DNA of 64,000 nucleotides from Prochlorococcus sp. AG-402-M23. GTDB taxonomy: Bacteria > Cyanobacteriota > Cyanobacteriia > PCC-6307 > Cyanobiaceae. The position numbers were made by a program, and so were the translations under genes. Below the pieces are notes generated by a model. The model had not been told where the DNA came from. It made no database searches and worked only from the letters and a program-made list of their open reading frames with translations. Below, one piece after another: positions 1-8,826 of the stretch (its first letter is position 1; every line of letters begins with the position of its first letter). The stretch covers positions 124,001-188,000 of the forward strand of contig QCIR01000001.1 of assembly GCA_003216575.1 (NCBI GenBank). Reading direction: 5' to 3'.

Positions 1-333
1 TTGTGGAGCATGAACTAAAAAAAATTGACTACCGCCTGTATCTTTTCCTGCGTGCGCCATAGAGAGAGAACCAGCGATATGCTTGTTTGAATTAATTTCA
101 CAATTAATGGAGTATCCAGGGCCTCCAGTTCCAGGCATACCTCTTGATCCTTCTCTAGTGTTTGGACATCCGCCTTGCGCCATAAACCCATTAATAACTC
201 TGTGGAAAGAAAGGCCATCGTAAAAACCCTTTTTAACAAGCTTCAAAAAGTTTTCTACTGTTTTGGGTGCATCATTATCAAATAGGTCAATAGTCAATTG
301 GCCTTTATCTGTATCCATCAACACTTTTGACAT
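1..333 (-). CDS. Cyclophilin-type peptidyl-prolyl isomerase (3' end cut by window)
   Basis: Cyclophilin, which isomerises X-Pro peptide bonds during folding. The minus-strand frame opens at an ATG at 333 and runs without a stop to base 1, giving 111 codons. The visible protein starts [18 protein letters not shown] and carries the family core [13 protein letters not shown], then a GTGGPGY loop and SLSMAHAG...GSQFF, which hold the catalytic Arg and the substrate-pocket residues. No signal peptide, so probably cytoplasmic. Roughly the last third is outside the window. The ORF track missed the gene because it is open-ended; track ORF 15-239 is only a shadow of it. Family certain; which paralogue is not. 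Confidence 0.93.
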   Translation of the reverse strand, partial: MSKVLMDTDKGQLTIDLFDNDAPKTVENFLKLVKKGFYDGLSFHRVINGFMAQGGCPNTREGSRGMPGTGGPGYSINCEINSNKHIAGSLSMAHAGKDTGGSQFFLVHAPQ

Positions 334-424
334 AGCTCAAATTAATTTTTTTTATAATAACTGTTTTTAAAATTTAATGCAGAAAGTATATTCTTGAATA
401 TAAAAAGTTTAATTAAATTATAAT

Positions 425-1357
425 TCAATAACTTTTAACCGTAATTAGTGCTGTTCTTAAATTGCCCTCTGAATCATTAAGTAATTGCTTAGCCTCAATA
501 ACATCCATCCCAGTCAAAGCTATTAATAATGATAATTTTACGGATCCATTTGTCTTCTTTAAAAGTTGAAGAGCTGTTTTTTTATCAACTGAACCAATAT
601 CAAATAAAATTCCAATTGCTCTATCCATTAATTTATCGTTGCTTACTGATAAATCAATCATTCTATTGCCATAAACCTTACCTAATTGAATCATCACAGA
701 TGTAGAAATAATATTGAGAGCCATTTTTGTAGCTGTACCAGCTTTTAATCTTGTAGAACCAGCTAAAATCTCTGGGCCTGTAATCAACCTAATATCGACA
801 TCATTAGACAAAGTCGAATCAGACTCTGGAACAGATGAAATAGAAATGGTTAGTGCATTTATGGATTTTGAAAAGTCTAATGCCGCCAGGACATATGGAG
901 TTCTGCCACTAGCTGTTATACCAATTAAGGCATCTCTATTTGAAAAATTTCTGTTTTTAAGATCAGTAATTGCAAGCTCAGAAATATCCTCTAGAGATTC
1001 AGAACTTTTTGTAAGTGCTGTTACACCTCCAGCGATTATTCCTTGAACTAAATCTGAATTTGTGCAAAAAGTTGGTGGACATTCTGAAGCATCAAGTACA
1101 CCTAATCTTCCTGACGTACCAGTGCCAATATAAAACAATCTACCATTCAATTTAAGTCTTGATGTAATTTTATCAATAGCATTAATTATTTCTGGAATAG
1201 AATTTTCAACTGCCTTTTGAGGTTCTTTATCGGCTTCAGAAAAAAGCTTAACTATTTCATATGTCGATTTAATATCTAAATCTATTGAAGTTGAATTAAT
1301 CTGCTCAGTTAATATTCGATAGTTATTATCAGGTAACTTATTATTTGAATAAATCAT
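425..1357 (-). CDS. murQ: N-acetylmuramic acid 6-phosphate etherase
   Basis: MurQ removes the lactyl ether of MurNAc-6-phosphate to give GlcNAc-6-phosphate and D-lactate, a cytoplasmic step in recycling cell-wall sugars. The 310-aa product has the usual family length. A SIS sugar-phosphate domain begins near residue 60, with the signature GTGTSGRLGVLDASECPPTF around residues 78-97 and a second SIS segment IGITASGRTPYV near 145. The C-terminus has the short helical UBA-like tail usual in MurQ. The start overlaps the stop of the upstream DUF3110 gene by 4 bases, which implies translational coupling. No anmK or amino-sugar kinase is nearby, so the source of substrate cannot be judged from this window. 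Confidence 0.93.
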   Translation of the reverse strand: MIYSNNKLPDNNYRILTEQINSTSIDLDIKSTYEIVKLFSEADKEPQKAVENSIPEIINAIDKITSRLKLNGRLFYIGTGTSGRLGVLDASECPPTFCTNSDLVQGIIAGGVTALTKSSESLEDISELAITDLKNRNFSNRDALIGITASGRTPYVLAALDFSKSINALTISISSVPESDSTLSNDVDIRLITGPEILAGSTRLKAGTATKMALNIISTSVMIQLGKVYGNRMIDLSVSNDKLMDRAIGILFDIGSVDKKTALQLLKKTNGSVKLSLLIALTGMDVIEAKQLLNDSEGNLRTALITVKSY

Positions 1358-1755
1358 AAAAGATTTTCCAATCGTTTCTTTATATCTTCGAGTTGATCAT
1401 TAGTAGATAAATTATCATTTAGTCTATCCTGATCTTTCCAATTTCCAACTTCTAAATTTGAGAGAGGTGGGGAAATCATTAAACGTTCTTCATCAGTACT
1501 TGGAATAAAACCTTTCTCAACATAACGAGCTTCATAGCCAGCTTCGACACAAAAAGCCTCGATATCGATCCTAGTCAAAACCTCAACGGATGGTGTAGGG
1601 AAATCCTGAGCTTCAAGTAGACCACAATACCTTTCAGCATCGTCCTTATCTTCGAACATAAGGATAACTGTTTTACCCTTAAGTTCTAGGGAATGTATGC
1701 CCTCGCTTTCAGTCCCTGGTTCATATAAAAGGACATTCACTAACATAGGAATCAA
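1354..1755 (-). CDS. DUF3110 family protein
   Basis: Cyanobacterium-specific DUF3110 protein of 133 aa with no established function. The N-terminal 90 residues (MLVNVLLYEPG, then GIHSLELKGKTVILMFED and DAERYCGLLEAQDFP) form the conserved compact domain. The C-terminal 40 residues are polar and probably unstructured. The ATG at 1746 (MLVNV...) is as plausible a start as the one at 1755. It sits first in a two-gene unit with murQ (4-base overlap), about 50 bp downstream of dnaJ. No membrane segment or signal peptide. Family call confident; role unknown. Confidence 0.8.
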   Translation of the reverse strand: MIPMLVNVLLYEPGTESEGIHSLELKGKTVILMFEDKDDAERYCGLLEAQDFPTPSVEVLTRIDIEAFCVEAGYEARYVEKGFIPSTDEERLMISPPLSNLEVGNWKDQDRLNDNLSTNDQLEDIKKRLENLL

Positions 1756-1802
1756 ACAATCAAATTCATTATAAATCGATAAAATAATTACACAATATAT
1801 TT

Positions 1803-2738
1803 CTAATAATTCTCCATAGATATTTCATTTAGACGCTGATATAATGCAAGTTCAGAATCACTTAAATTATCCGGTAAAACAATAATTATTTCAACAATTT
1901 GATCACCTCGATATTCTTCGTACTTCAATCCACGACCTCTAAGTCGTAACAACCTTCCTGTAGAAGAATTAGGAGGAACTTGTAAAGTCACTGATCCATT
2001 TAGTGTTGGTATATCAACAGCACACCCCAACAAAGCATCATGAGGGAATAATTCAAGACGATACATGACTCTTAATCCGTCGATTCTCAACCCATCATCG
2101 GTTTGGACCTTTAATTGAACAAAATGATCTCGGCAACCAATTGCTGCACCTTCTATTCTTAATCTCCAACCATCGCCAGCGAATGGAGGTGTTAAAAGTT
2201 CTACAAAAGTTCCATCTTGCAACTGAATTTCAACTGACGAACCATAAAGAGCTTGATCTGGTGTGATTTCAACAATTGATTCTTGGTCTTCATAAATTAA
2301 TGTTGGTGGTGGTGATGGATCACTTTTAGTTGGAATATATTCATTAAAATTAGAAACTTCATGATCTTCATGATCTTCATATTCATCCTCCGAAAGATCA
2401 GCATATTGATAGTTAATATCATCATTATCTTTTTTTATATTAGATTTAATTCCTAATACAACATCTAAATATTCCTCATAAGTTGGGAATCTATTTTCAA
2501 AGATATCTTTATTTTTATTATTTAATTTCTCCCACTCTTTTCTCTTTATTGGATCACTTAAAATTGCGTAGGCTTCATTGATTAATTTGAATCTTTCTTC
2601 AGCATTAATATCATTTTTATTTAAATCAGGATGCCACTTCCTAGCCTCTTTTCTAAAGGCTAATTTAAGTTCAGTAGAATCACAATCTGGTGAGACACCT
2701 AATAGGGACCAATAATTAGGATCAACGGTAGTAGTCAT
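1803..2738 (-). CDS. dnaJ: DnaJ-family co-chaperone without zinc finger
   Basis: J-domain co-chaperone that stimulates the DnaK ATPase. Residues 7-70 form the J domain with the essential HPD (KWHPDLNKND). An acidic linker of about 70 residues follows (DEYEDHEDHE, coded by a small 9-bp tandem repeat near 2365), then two C-terminal beta domains from about residue 155 (VEITPDQALYG, RGRGLKYEEYRGDQ). The CxxCxGxG zinc repeats of classical DnaJ are absent, so this is a CbpA-like type II protein. The 311-aa length fits that class. Its start overlaps the end of dnaK by 17 bases, so the two are cotranscribed and probably work as a pair. Confidence 0.9.
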   Translation of the reverse strand: MTTTVDPNYWSLLGVSPDCDSTELKLAFRKEARKWHPDLNKNDINAEERFKLINEAYAILSDPIKRKEWEKLNNKNKDIFENRFPTYEEYLDVVLGIKSNIKKDNDDINYQYADLSEDEYEDHEDHEVSNFNEYIPTKSDPSPPPTLIYEDQESIVEITPDQALYGSSVEIQLQDGTFVELLTPPFAGDGWRLRIEGAAIGCRDHFVQLKVQTDDGLRIDGLRVMYRLELFPHDALLGCAVDIPTLNGSVTLQVPPNSSTGRLLRLRGRGLKYEEYRGDQIVEIIIVLPDNLSDSELALYQRLNEISMENY

Positions 2739-4722
2739 TATCCCAAGGATCTATATCCCTTCGTCCATAATTATTTTCACCATTTCTATTTTGACCTCGT
2801 TGAGAATAATCCCAGGGATCATCATCCCAGTAGTCATCGGAAAATAATTCGTCCTTTAAAGATCCAAAAGTATTTTTTATCCCTTGTATGGGATTAGATT
2901 CTGTTTTTCTCTCTGCTGATAAGCGACGATTCAAGCCAAACAATGCTTCTTGCAAAGAGCCAACTGCATATTCAAGTTCTTGTAAATCATTATCTTCTAG
3001 CAAATCTTCAACGTCCCTCATTGCAACTTCAACTGATCTTTGCTGCCTTTCTGCTCCATAAGGCCCCAGTTCAAGAGAAGCATCTCTTAGTCGTCTTTCA
3101 GCTTGAGCAACAAGTGTTAAAGCGTTATTCTTCTGATCAATAGAAGCTCGTTTTTTTCTATCCTCAGATGCTTTAATTTTTGACTCCTCAATCAATTTAT
3201 TAACTTCATTTTGATTCAGGTTTGAACCACCAGTAACACTTACAGACTGTTTCCTTCCAGTAGTCCTATCAGTTGCACTGACTTCTAACAAACCATTTGC
3301 ATCAATATCAAAAGCAACTTGAACTTGAGGAACCCCTCTAGGCGCTGGAGGTATACCAGACAATCTGAATTTACCCAATGATTTGTTATCTGAGGCCATT
3401 TGCCTCTCTCCTTGCCATATATGAATTTCTACGGATGATTGGTTGGAGGCCGATGTACTAAAAACATCTGATTGTCTTACTGGTATAGATGTATTTCGAG
3501 GAATTAAAACTTTCATTAAACCTCCGACAGTTTCAAGCCCTAGTGAAAGAGGAGTGACATCATTTAATAAGAGGTCTCTCAACTCTCCTGAAAGGATTCC
3601 GCCTTGAATTGCAGCACCAATAGCGACAACTTCATCTGGGTTGACAGATTGACAAGGTGGATTTGGTACTAAGGTCTTAACTAATTGCTTTACCATTGGC
3701 ATCCGAGTACTGCCTCCTACAAGCACAACCTCATCAATTTCATCAGGGTTCCATCCTGAATCATCAATAACAGTATTAACAGGATCAAATAATCTATCTA
3801 AAAGATCACTGCAAAGACTCTCGTACATTTTTCTACTTAGAGTCGTCTCTATATGTAATGGACCATCTTTTCCTGTAGAAATAAAAGGAAGTGATATTGG
3901 TGTAGCTTGTACACCAGAAAGTTCTTGTTTAGCTTTTTCGGCTGCTTCAGTAAGTCTTTGTAAAGATTGCCTGTCTCTTCTTAGATCTATTTTATTTTTT
4001 TCTAAAAAATCCTCAGCTAGCCAATCAACAATTCTTTGATCAAAATCATTACCTCCTAATTGTGTATCACCTGAAGTTGCCTTTACATCAAAAACACCAT
4101 TGGAAATTGACATTAAAGAAACATCAAATGTCCCACCACCTAAATCAAAGACTAATACTTTTCTAGAAGAACTTTTATCGAATCCATAAGCAAGAGCAGC
4201 TGATGTTGGCTCATTCAGTATCCTTTCAACGGAAATACCAGCCAATATTGCAGCATCTCTAGTTGCTTGTCTTTGTGAATCGTTGAAATAAGCGGGAACA
4301 GTGATTACAGCAGAATCAACATTTTCACCTAAATAGGTTTCTGCGTCATCTATTAACTTTCTAATAATATTTCCAATCAATTCTTCTGGGGCATATTCTC
4401 TTTTTGTTACTGGAGAAGTAATACGAACATTTCCCTGATCATTTGAGCGAACGCTATAAGGGACAGAGAGACTTACCTCTTCAAGCTCATCCCAAGCTCT
4501 GCCAACAAATCTTTTTAAATTTGAGAAAGTATTTTTTGGATTAAGAACTAATTGTCTTCTAGCTAGTTGACCAACTAATAATTCAGATTCCTTTGTAAAG
4601 CCAACCACTGACGGAGTAGTTCTGGCACCTTCAGCACTAGAAATAACAACAGGCCTACCAGCCTCTAACACCGCAACAACGGAATTAGTCGTTCCCAAGT
4701 CAATGCCAACGATTCTCCCCAT
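2722..4722 (-). CDS. dnaK: Hsp70 chaperone DnaK (divergent C-terminal tail)
   Basis: ATP-dependent Hsp70 chaperone of 666 aa. I place the start at MGRIVGIDLGTTNS (4722) rather than the track start 13 codons upstream, because the Hsp70 N-terminus begins there. The nucleotide-binding domain has DLGTTNS, VFDLGGGTFDVS and VVLVGGSTRMP. The substrate-binding domain follows from about residue 390, with the helical lid to about 600. The tail is unlike the EEVD-type end of housekeeping DnaK: it is rich in Asp, Trp and Tyr (DDYWDDDPWDY, then DPWDNDYYR). Cyanobacteria carry several DnaK paralogues; this looks like a secondary one, paired with the downstream dnaJ. Divergent from pstC. Confidence 0.93.
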   Translation of the reverse strand: MGRIVGIDLGTTNSVVAVLEAGRPVVISSAEGARTTPSVVGFTKESELLVGQLARRQLVLNPKNTFSNLKRFVGRAWDELEEVSLSVPYSVRSNDQGNVRITSPVTKREYAPEELIGNIIRKLIDDAETYLGENVDSAVITVPAYFNDSQRQATRDAAILAGISVERILNEPTSAALAYGFDKSSSRKVLVFDLGGGTFDVSLMSISNGVFDVKATSGDTQLGGNDFDQRIVDWLAEDFLEKNKIDLRRDRQSLQRLTEAAEKAKQELSGVQATPISLPFISTGKDGPLHIETTLSRKMYESLCSDLLDRLFDPVNTVIDDSGWNPDEIDEVVLVGGSTRMPMVKQLVKTLVPNPPCQSVNPDEVVAIGAAIQGGILSGELRDLLLNDVTPLSLGLETVGGLMKVLIPRNTSIPVRQSDVFSTSASNQSSVEIHIWQGERQMASDNKSLGKFRLSGIPPAPRGVPQVQVAFDIDANGLLEVSATDRTTGRKQSVSVTGGSNLNQNEVNKLIEESKIKASEDRKKRASIDQKNNALTLVAQAERRLRDASLELGPYGAERQQRSVEVAMRDVEDLLEDNDLQELEYAVGSLQEALFGLNRRLSAERKTESNPIQGIKNTFGSLKDELFSDDYWDDDPWDYSQRGQNRNGENNYGRRDIDPWDNDYYR

Positions 4723-4807
4723 GGCAATACTTATTTGAGCCCCACAGTAACTAGCATTCAAGGGTATTCAATACTTATTATGTACCCTTCAACACTTAAA
4801 GCCAATG

Positions 4808-4848
4808 ATTAACCTACTGTTAGTGAAAAATTTGAAATTAGATATAGA
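4808..4848 (+). promoter_or_regulatory. Possible Pho box and -10 element upstream of pstC
   Basis: Two imperfect 8-bp half-sites, ATTAACCT (4808-4815) and GTTAGTGA (4819-4826), are separated by 3 bases, resembling the direct-repeat Pho box of cyanobacterial PhoB/SphR. A -10-like TATAGA lies at 4843-4848, about 17 bases after the second half-site, so the regulator would sit where a -35 box is expected. The pstC start codon is at 4861. The second half-site is a weak match, so this is a suggestion based on spacing and gene context. Confidence 0.35.
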
Positions 4849-4860
4849 TTCATAATGTAA

Positions 4861-5826
4861 ATGCTTTTGCGCGTGGACAAAGCAACTACATCAAAATTTT
4901 TACTGAGAAGAAGACCAACTTCAGAGAAGTTGGTAGATATAGGCTTTAAAAATATTGTTGTTGCCATGGCTTCAATGGTAGCCGTCGTACTTTTTTCGAT
5001 ATTTGCAGTTGTTTACTATGAATCAACCGAATCGATTTCAAGATATGGATTGAGGTTTCTTTTTAGCTCAGCGTGGAATCCTGTTACAGATGAGTATGGG
5101 GCATTCACTGCTATATATGGAACCCTTTTTACATCAATTTCTTCATTGTTAATTGCCATTCCATTGGGCGTCGGCACTGCAATATTTATAACTGAAAATA
5201 TAATTCCCGAATATATAAGAAATATAATTGGAATAATGGTTGAGCTTTTAGCTGCTATTCCATCAGTAGTTTTAGGACTATGGGCAGTATTTATTATGGA
5301 ACCTTTTATTAGACCATTTTTGAACATAATCTACAAAATATTTGGATTTATACCATTTTTCAGCACCCAACCTTTGGGCGCTGGAATGATGCCAGCAATT
5401 TTAATACTTGTGGTAATGATATTACCTATAATTACATCAATTTCAAAAGATTCTCTCAAACAAGTTCCATCAAAACTTAGGCAAGCTGCCTATGGAATTG
5501 GAGCATCAAGATGGACTACTATTTTTAAAGTTATTATTCCAGCCGCAATTTCTGGGATAACTGGAGGAGTTTTACTTGCTCTAGGAAGAGCCATGGGTGA
5601 AACAATGGCAGTTACAATGATTATTGGCAATTCAAATAACTTTAGTTGGTCAATATTTGCTCCTTCATATACAATTTCATCCATGCTTGCCAATCAATTT
5701 GGTGAAGCAGATGGAAGCCAAGTCTCTTCTCTAATGTATGCAGCCTTAATCCTAATGATATTAACCTTATTGGTTAATGTATTTGCCCAGTGGATTGTAA
5801 AAAAATTAAGCTTAAAATATCAATAA
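4861..5826 (+). CDS. pstC: Phosphate ABC transporter permease PstC
   Basis: Inner-membrane permease of the high-affinity phosphate importer PstSCAB. The 321-aa protein has a polar N-terminus of about 28 residues, then six predicted membrane helices. The binding-protein-dependent transport loop that docks the ATPase reads AAYGIGASRWTTIFKVIIPAA, near residue 210, with RAMGETMAV following. The N-terminus after the first helix has the PstC-type periplasmic loop (RFLFSSAWNPVTDEYGAF). pstA begins on the base after its stop. No pstS gene precedes it, so the periplasmic phosphate-binding protein must be encoded elsewhere. Confidence 0.95.
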   Translation: MLLRVDKATTSKFLLRRRPTSEKLVDIGFKNIVVAMASMVAVVLFSIFAVVYYESTESISRYGLRFLFSSAWNPVTDEYGAFTAIYGTLFTSISSLLIAIPLGVGTAIFITENIIPEYIRNIIGIMVELLAAIPSVVLGLWAVFIMEPFIRPFLNIIYKIFGFIPFFSTQPLGAGMMPAILILVVMILPIITSISKDSLKQVPSKLRQAAYGIGASRWTTIFKVIIPAAISGITGGVLLALGRAMGETMAVTMIIGNSNNFSWSIFAPSYTISSMLANQFGEADGSQVSSLMYAALILMILTLLVNVFAQWIVKKLSLKYQ

Positions 5827-6741
5827 ATGAATTACACATCACAAAAATCTCTAACTTATAATCCCTCTCTAACTAGAAATATTGGGAATAAAGCCTTAAC
5901 TATTATTTCTGCTCTTTTTGCCATTATTTCTGTACTTCCTTTAATATTAGTCATAAGCTATGTATTAATTAAAGGCGGAAGTTATATAAACTTTGATACC
6001 TTAATACTTGAACCCGAGCCACCCGGAGATGATCTTCTCTCAGCTGGAGGAATAGGACCCGCAATAACTGGAACTTTTATAATGGCAGCTATTGCTTCAA
6101 TAATATCAATACCTGTTGGAGTGGGAGGTGGAATATATCTTGCCGAATATTCAAAATCAGGAAAATTTGCAAAGTTTATAAGGTTTGGATCAAATGTACT
6201 TGCAGGGGTTCCTTCTATAATTGCAGGTGTATTTATATATGCAATTATTGTCTCTACCAAAATATTATTTGGTTCAATGTTCAGCGGTATTGCAGGCGGA
6301 ATATCACTTTCAATTTTAATGCTTCCAACAATAATTAAAACTACTGATGAAGCACTTAAATTAGTTCCAAATGACATGAGAAGAGCTGCATTTGGAGTTG
6401 GCGCCTCAAAATTCACAATGATAACAAATATCACATTACCAGCTGCATTTAGTTCAATTTCTACAGGCGTATTATTAGCACTCGCAAGGGCCGCTGGAGA
6501 AACAGCTCCCTTAATATTTACAGCTCTTTTCTCCCGTTACTACATTACAAGTTTTGATGATCTTTTCTATGAAATGGGTTCATTGTCAGTGTTAATTTAC
6601 AATTTCGCTCTTGAACCATATGAAGCTCAAAACCAACTAGCATGGGCAGCATCATTTATATTAGTTATTGTACTTTTAACCCTTAATATCCTTTCAAGAT
6701 GGATAGGCACACTTGGTACTTTTTCAAAAAATAAAGTATAA
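5827..6741 (+). CDS. pstA: Phosphate ABC transporter permease PstA
   Basis: Second permease subunit of the phosphate importer, forming a heterodimer with PstC. 304 aa with six predicted helices. The ATPase-docking loop reads AAFGVGASKFTMITNITLP around residue 190, followed by RAAGETAPLIFTALF, a PstA hallmark. The start ATG directly abuts the pstC stop, so translation is probably coupled. A periplasmic loop (EPEPPGDDLLSAGGIGP) follows the first helix as in other PstA proteins. Normal family length; no defect seen. Confidence 0.95.
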   Translation: MNYTSQKSLTYNPSLTRNIGNKALTIISALFAIISVLPLILVISYVLIKGGSYINFDTLILEPEPPGDDLLSAGGIGPAITGTFIMAAIASIISIPVGVGGGIYLAEYSKSGKFAKFIRFGSNVLAGVPSIIAGVFIYAIIVSTKILFGSMFSGIAGGISLSILMLPTIIKTTDEALKLVPNDMRRAAFGVGASKFTMITNITLPAAFSSISTGVLLALARAAGETAPLIFTALFSRYYITSFDDLFYEMGSLSVLIYNFALEPYEAQNQLAWAASFILVIVLLTLNILSRWIGTLGTFSKNKV

Positions 6742-6772
6742 TTATGAGCAAAACAAATGATAAAATAAGTTA

Positions 6773-7576
6773 ATGAATAAAAAAAATATAAAATCTACAT
6801 CTTCAGTCTCATTAGATAATGTATCAATTACATATGGCAATTCAGTTGCTGTTAAAAATGTGTTTTGTGATATTGAAAAGAATCAAGTTACTTCATTTAT
6901 AGGTCCATCAGGATGCGGTAAATCAACCGTCATTAGAGCAATCAACCGAATGAACGATTTAATAGAAGGTTGCAAATTATCAGGAAGTGTTATTTTTGAA
7001 GGGATTGATATATATGCAGAGGATATAGATCCAGTTGAAGTTAGAAGGAGAATTGGAATGGTTTTTCAACAACCCAATCCTTTTCCTAAGAGTATTTACG
7101 AAAATATTGCCTTTGGCGCAAGAGTTAATGGATATAAAGGTAATATGGATCAACTGGTAGAAGAATCTCTTATAAAGGCAGCTGTTTGGGATGAGTGCAA
7201 GGATAAATTAAACGATAGTGGTTATTCATTATCTGGTGGTCAACAACAAAGATTATGCATAGCAAGGACAATTGCTATTGAACCTGATGTGATATTAATG
7301 GATGAGCCATGCTCAGCACTAGATCCATTATCTACATTAAAAATTGAAGAGACAATTCATGAATTAAAGAAGAATTTTACAATCATTATTGTTACGCACA
7401 ATATGCAACAAGCCAATAGAGTCAGTGATTACACAGCTTTTTTCAATACAGAGAAAAAAAATAAGGATTTAGGTGGGAAAATTGGATTTTTAGTTGAGTT
7501 TGATAAAACAAAAAACATGTTCAATTCACCAAAGCAAAAATCAACTCAAGACTATATCTCTGGAAAATTTGGTTAA
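6773..7576 (+). CDS. pstB: Phosphate ABC transporter ATPase PstB
   Basis: Cytoplasmic ATPase of the phosphate importer. In 267 aa it shows Walker [10 protein letters not shown] (about residue 43), the PstB-type Q-loop [16 protein letters not shown], the signature [16 protein letters not shown], Walker B VILMDEP and the switch VTHNMQQA. It follows pstA by 31 bases, completing pstCAB. The C-terminal 45 residues are lysine-rich ([11 protein letters not shown]) but keep the family length. phoU is not adjacent. Confidence 0.96.
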   Translation: MNKKNIKSTSSVSLDNVSITYGNSVAVKNVFCDIEKNQVTSFIGPSGCGKSTVIRAINRMNDLIEGCKLSGSVIFEGIDIYAEDIDPVEVRRRIGMVFQQPNPFPKSIYENIAFGARVNGYKGNMDQLVEESLIKAAVWDECKDKLNDSGYSLSGGQQQRLCIARTIAIEPDVILMDEPCSALDPLSTLKIEETIHELKKNFTIIIVTHNMQQANRVSDYTAFFNTEKKNKDLGGKIGFLVEFDKTKNMFNSPKQKSTQDYISGKFG

Positions 7577-7614
7577 TCACTAAAGAGTTGTAATTTTAAA
7601 GCGACCTTAAGGAA

Positions 7615-7701
7615 CGGAGAGAGAGGGATTCGAACCCTCGATAGGGTTGCCCCTATACAGCATTTCCAGTGCTGCGCCTTCAACCACTCGGCCACCTCTC
7701 C
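7615..7701 (-). tRNA. tRNA-Ser (anticodon GGA)
   Basis: An 87-nt cloverleaf reads off the minus strand from GGAGAGGTGGCCGAGTGG. The 7-bp acceptor stem (GGAGAGG with TCTCTCC, one G-T pair) is followed by discriminator G. The anticodon stem CAGCA/TGCTG encloses loop CTGGAAA, giving anticodon GGA (serine, UCC/UCU codons). A long variable arm typical of class II tRNAs precedes the T arm GGGTTCGAATCCC. CCA is not encoded. It faces away from suhB. Confidence 0.96.
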
Positions 7702-7917
7702 TTAAATCCAGCAAAGAAGAACTTTTGCATTTGCTTAATTTAAATATATACCACAATAGAGCTTTTGTTAAAAATTAAAATGTCGTATTTATTTATTAAA
7801 TATTTTGTTGATATATAAGGTCCTAGTAATAATTAATTAAATAATTAAAATAAATTGATTTAAAGATAAATAGACTCTTCCAATAGCTGCACATTATTAT
7901 AAATAAAAACTATAGCT

Positions 7918-8784
7918 ATGATTATACCTTCCTGTAAAACTGCAGCCTTGAATGCAGGTCTAACTAATGATGAAATTAATAAATTATTAGTTATTGCCAA
8001 GCAGGCTGCAGAAAGAGGTGGAGTATCACTAATGAATAATTTTGGAAGGATTAAAACAATAAATTGTAAGGGAACTGCTGGAGATCTTGTTACTAATGCA
8101 GATATAGAATGTGAAAAAATAATAATAGACTATTTAGAAAAAGAGACTCCTTATATTTCTATTCTTGCTGAAGAAAGTGGATATAAGTTGAAAGATGGAG
8201 AATTAAAATGGTGTATAGACCCTCTTGATGGAACAACTAACTATGCACATGGCTATCCATTTTTTGCAACTTCAATAGGTTTAATTTGGAATAGCAATCC
8301 AATTTTAGGAGCAATATCAGTACCTTCCTTAAATGAAATTTATTATGCCTCTCCAGAAGATGGATCATTTTGTAATGGTGAAAAGATACATGTCTCGGAC
8401 ACCAATTCCTTATCTGATTCTCTCTTAGTTACCGGTTTTGCATATGACAGACGAGAAATATTAGATAATAATTATTCAGAATTTTGTTGGCTAACACATC
8501 GTACCCATGGCGTCAGAAGAGGAGGAGCAGCCGCAGTAGATCTAGCATTTGTAGCCTCAGGCAAAGTGGATGGTTTTTGGGAACGCGGGCTTGCGAAATG
8601 GGATATGGCTGCTGGAGTCCCACTAGTTGAAATGGCAGGCGGAATTGTTTCTAACTATCCTTCCGGCGATTTTGATCTGAATACCGGCAGAATACTTGCT
8701 TGTAATCCAAAGATACAAAATCAACTCATTAAAGAACTTGAAAAAATTAGACCATTAACTCCTAACTCTTATGGTGGAAAATAG
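7918..8784 (+). CDS. suhB: Inositol-monophosphatase-family phosphatase
   Basis: Mg-dependent sugar/inositol phosphatase superfamily, 288 aa. Metal-binding motifs are visible: AEESG near residue 85, the signature DPLDGTTNYAHGYPFF near 102-117, and WDMAAGVPLVEMAGG near 228-242. The N-terminal helix contains the expected GD-VTNAD (AGDLVTNAD). No signal peptide. The substrate cannot be told from motifs; relatives act on inositol-1-phosphate, fructose-1,6-bisphosphate, PAP or histidinol phosphate. It lies 42 bases upstream of hisZ on the same strand, which makes histidinol-phosphate phosphatase (HisN type) worth considering. The symbol suhB reflects family only. Confidence 0.85.
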   Translation: MIIPSCKTAALNAGLTNDEINKLLVIAKQAAERGGVSLMNNFGRIKTINCKGTAGDLVTNADIECEKIIIDYLEKETPYISILAEESGYKLKDGELKWCIDPLDGTTNYAHGYPFFATSIGLIWNSNPILGAISVPSLNEIYYASPEDGSFCNGEKIHVSDTNSLSDSLLVTGFAYDRREILDNNYSEFCWLTHRTHGVRRGGAAAVDLAFVASGKVDGFWERGLAKWDMAAGVPLVEMAGGIVSNYPSGDFDLNTGRILACNPKIQNQLIKELEKIRPLTPNSYGGK

Positions 8785-8826
8785 TCCTAATTTATGTGAT
8801 CCTTAAGTAATAAAAAGATTCAAATA

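Noticed and set aside
714-1046. 110-aa plus-strand ORF inside murQ
   Set aside because: Exact shadow of the murQ coding region in another frame; no ribosome-binding site or protein-like pattern of its own.
2355-2385. Tandem repeat in dnaJ
   Set aside because: Only two copies of a 9-bp unit (DHE DHE) in the acidic linker; within normal variation.
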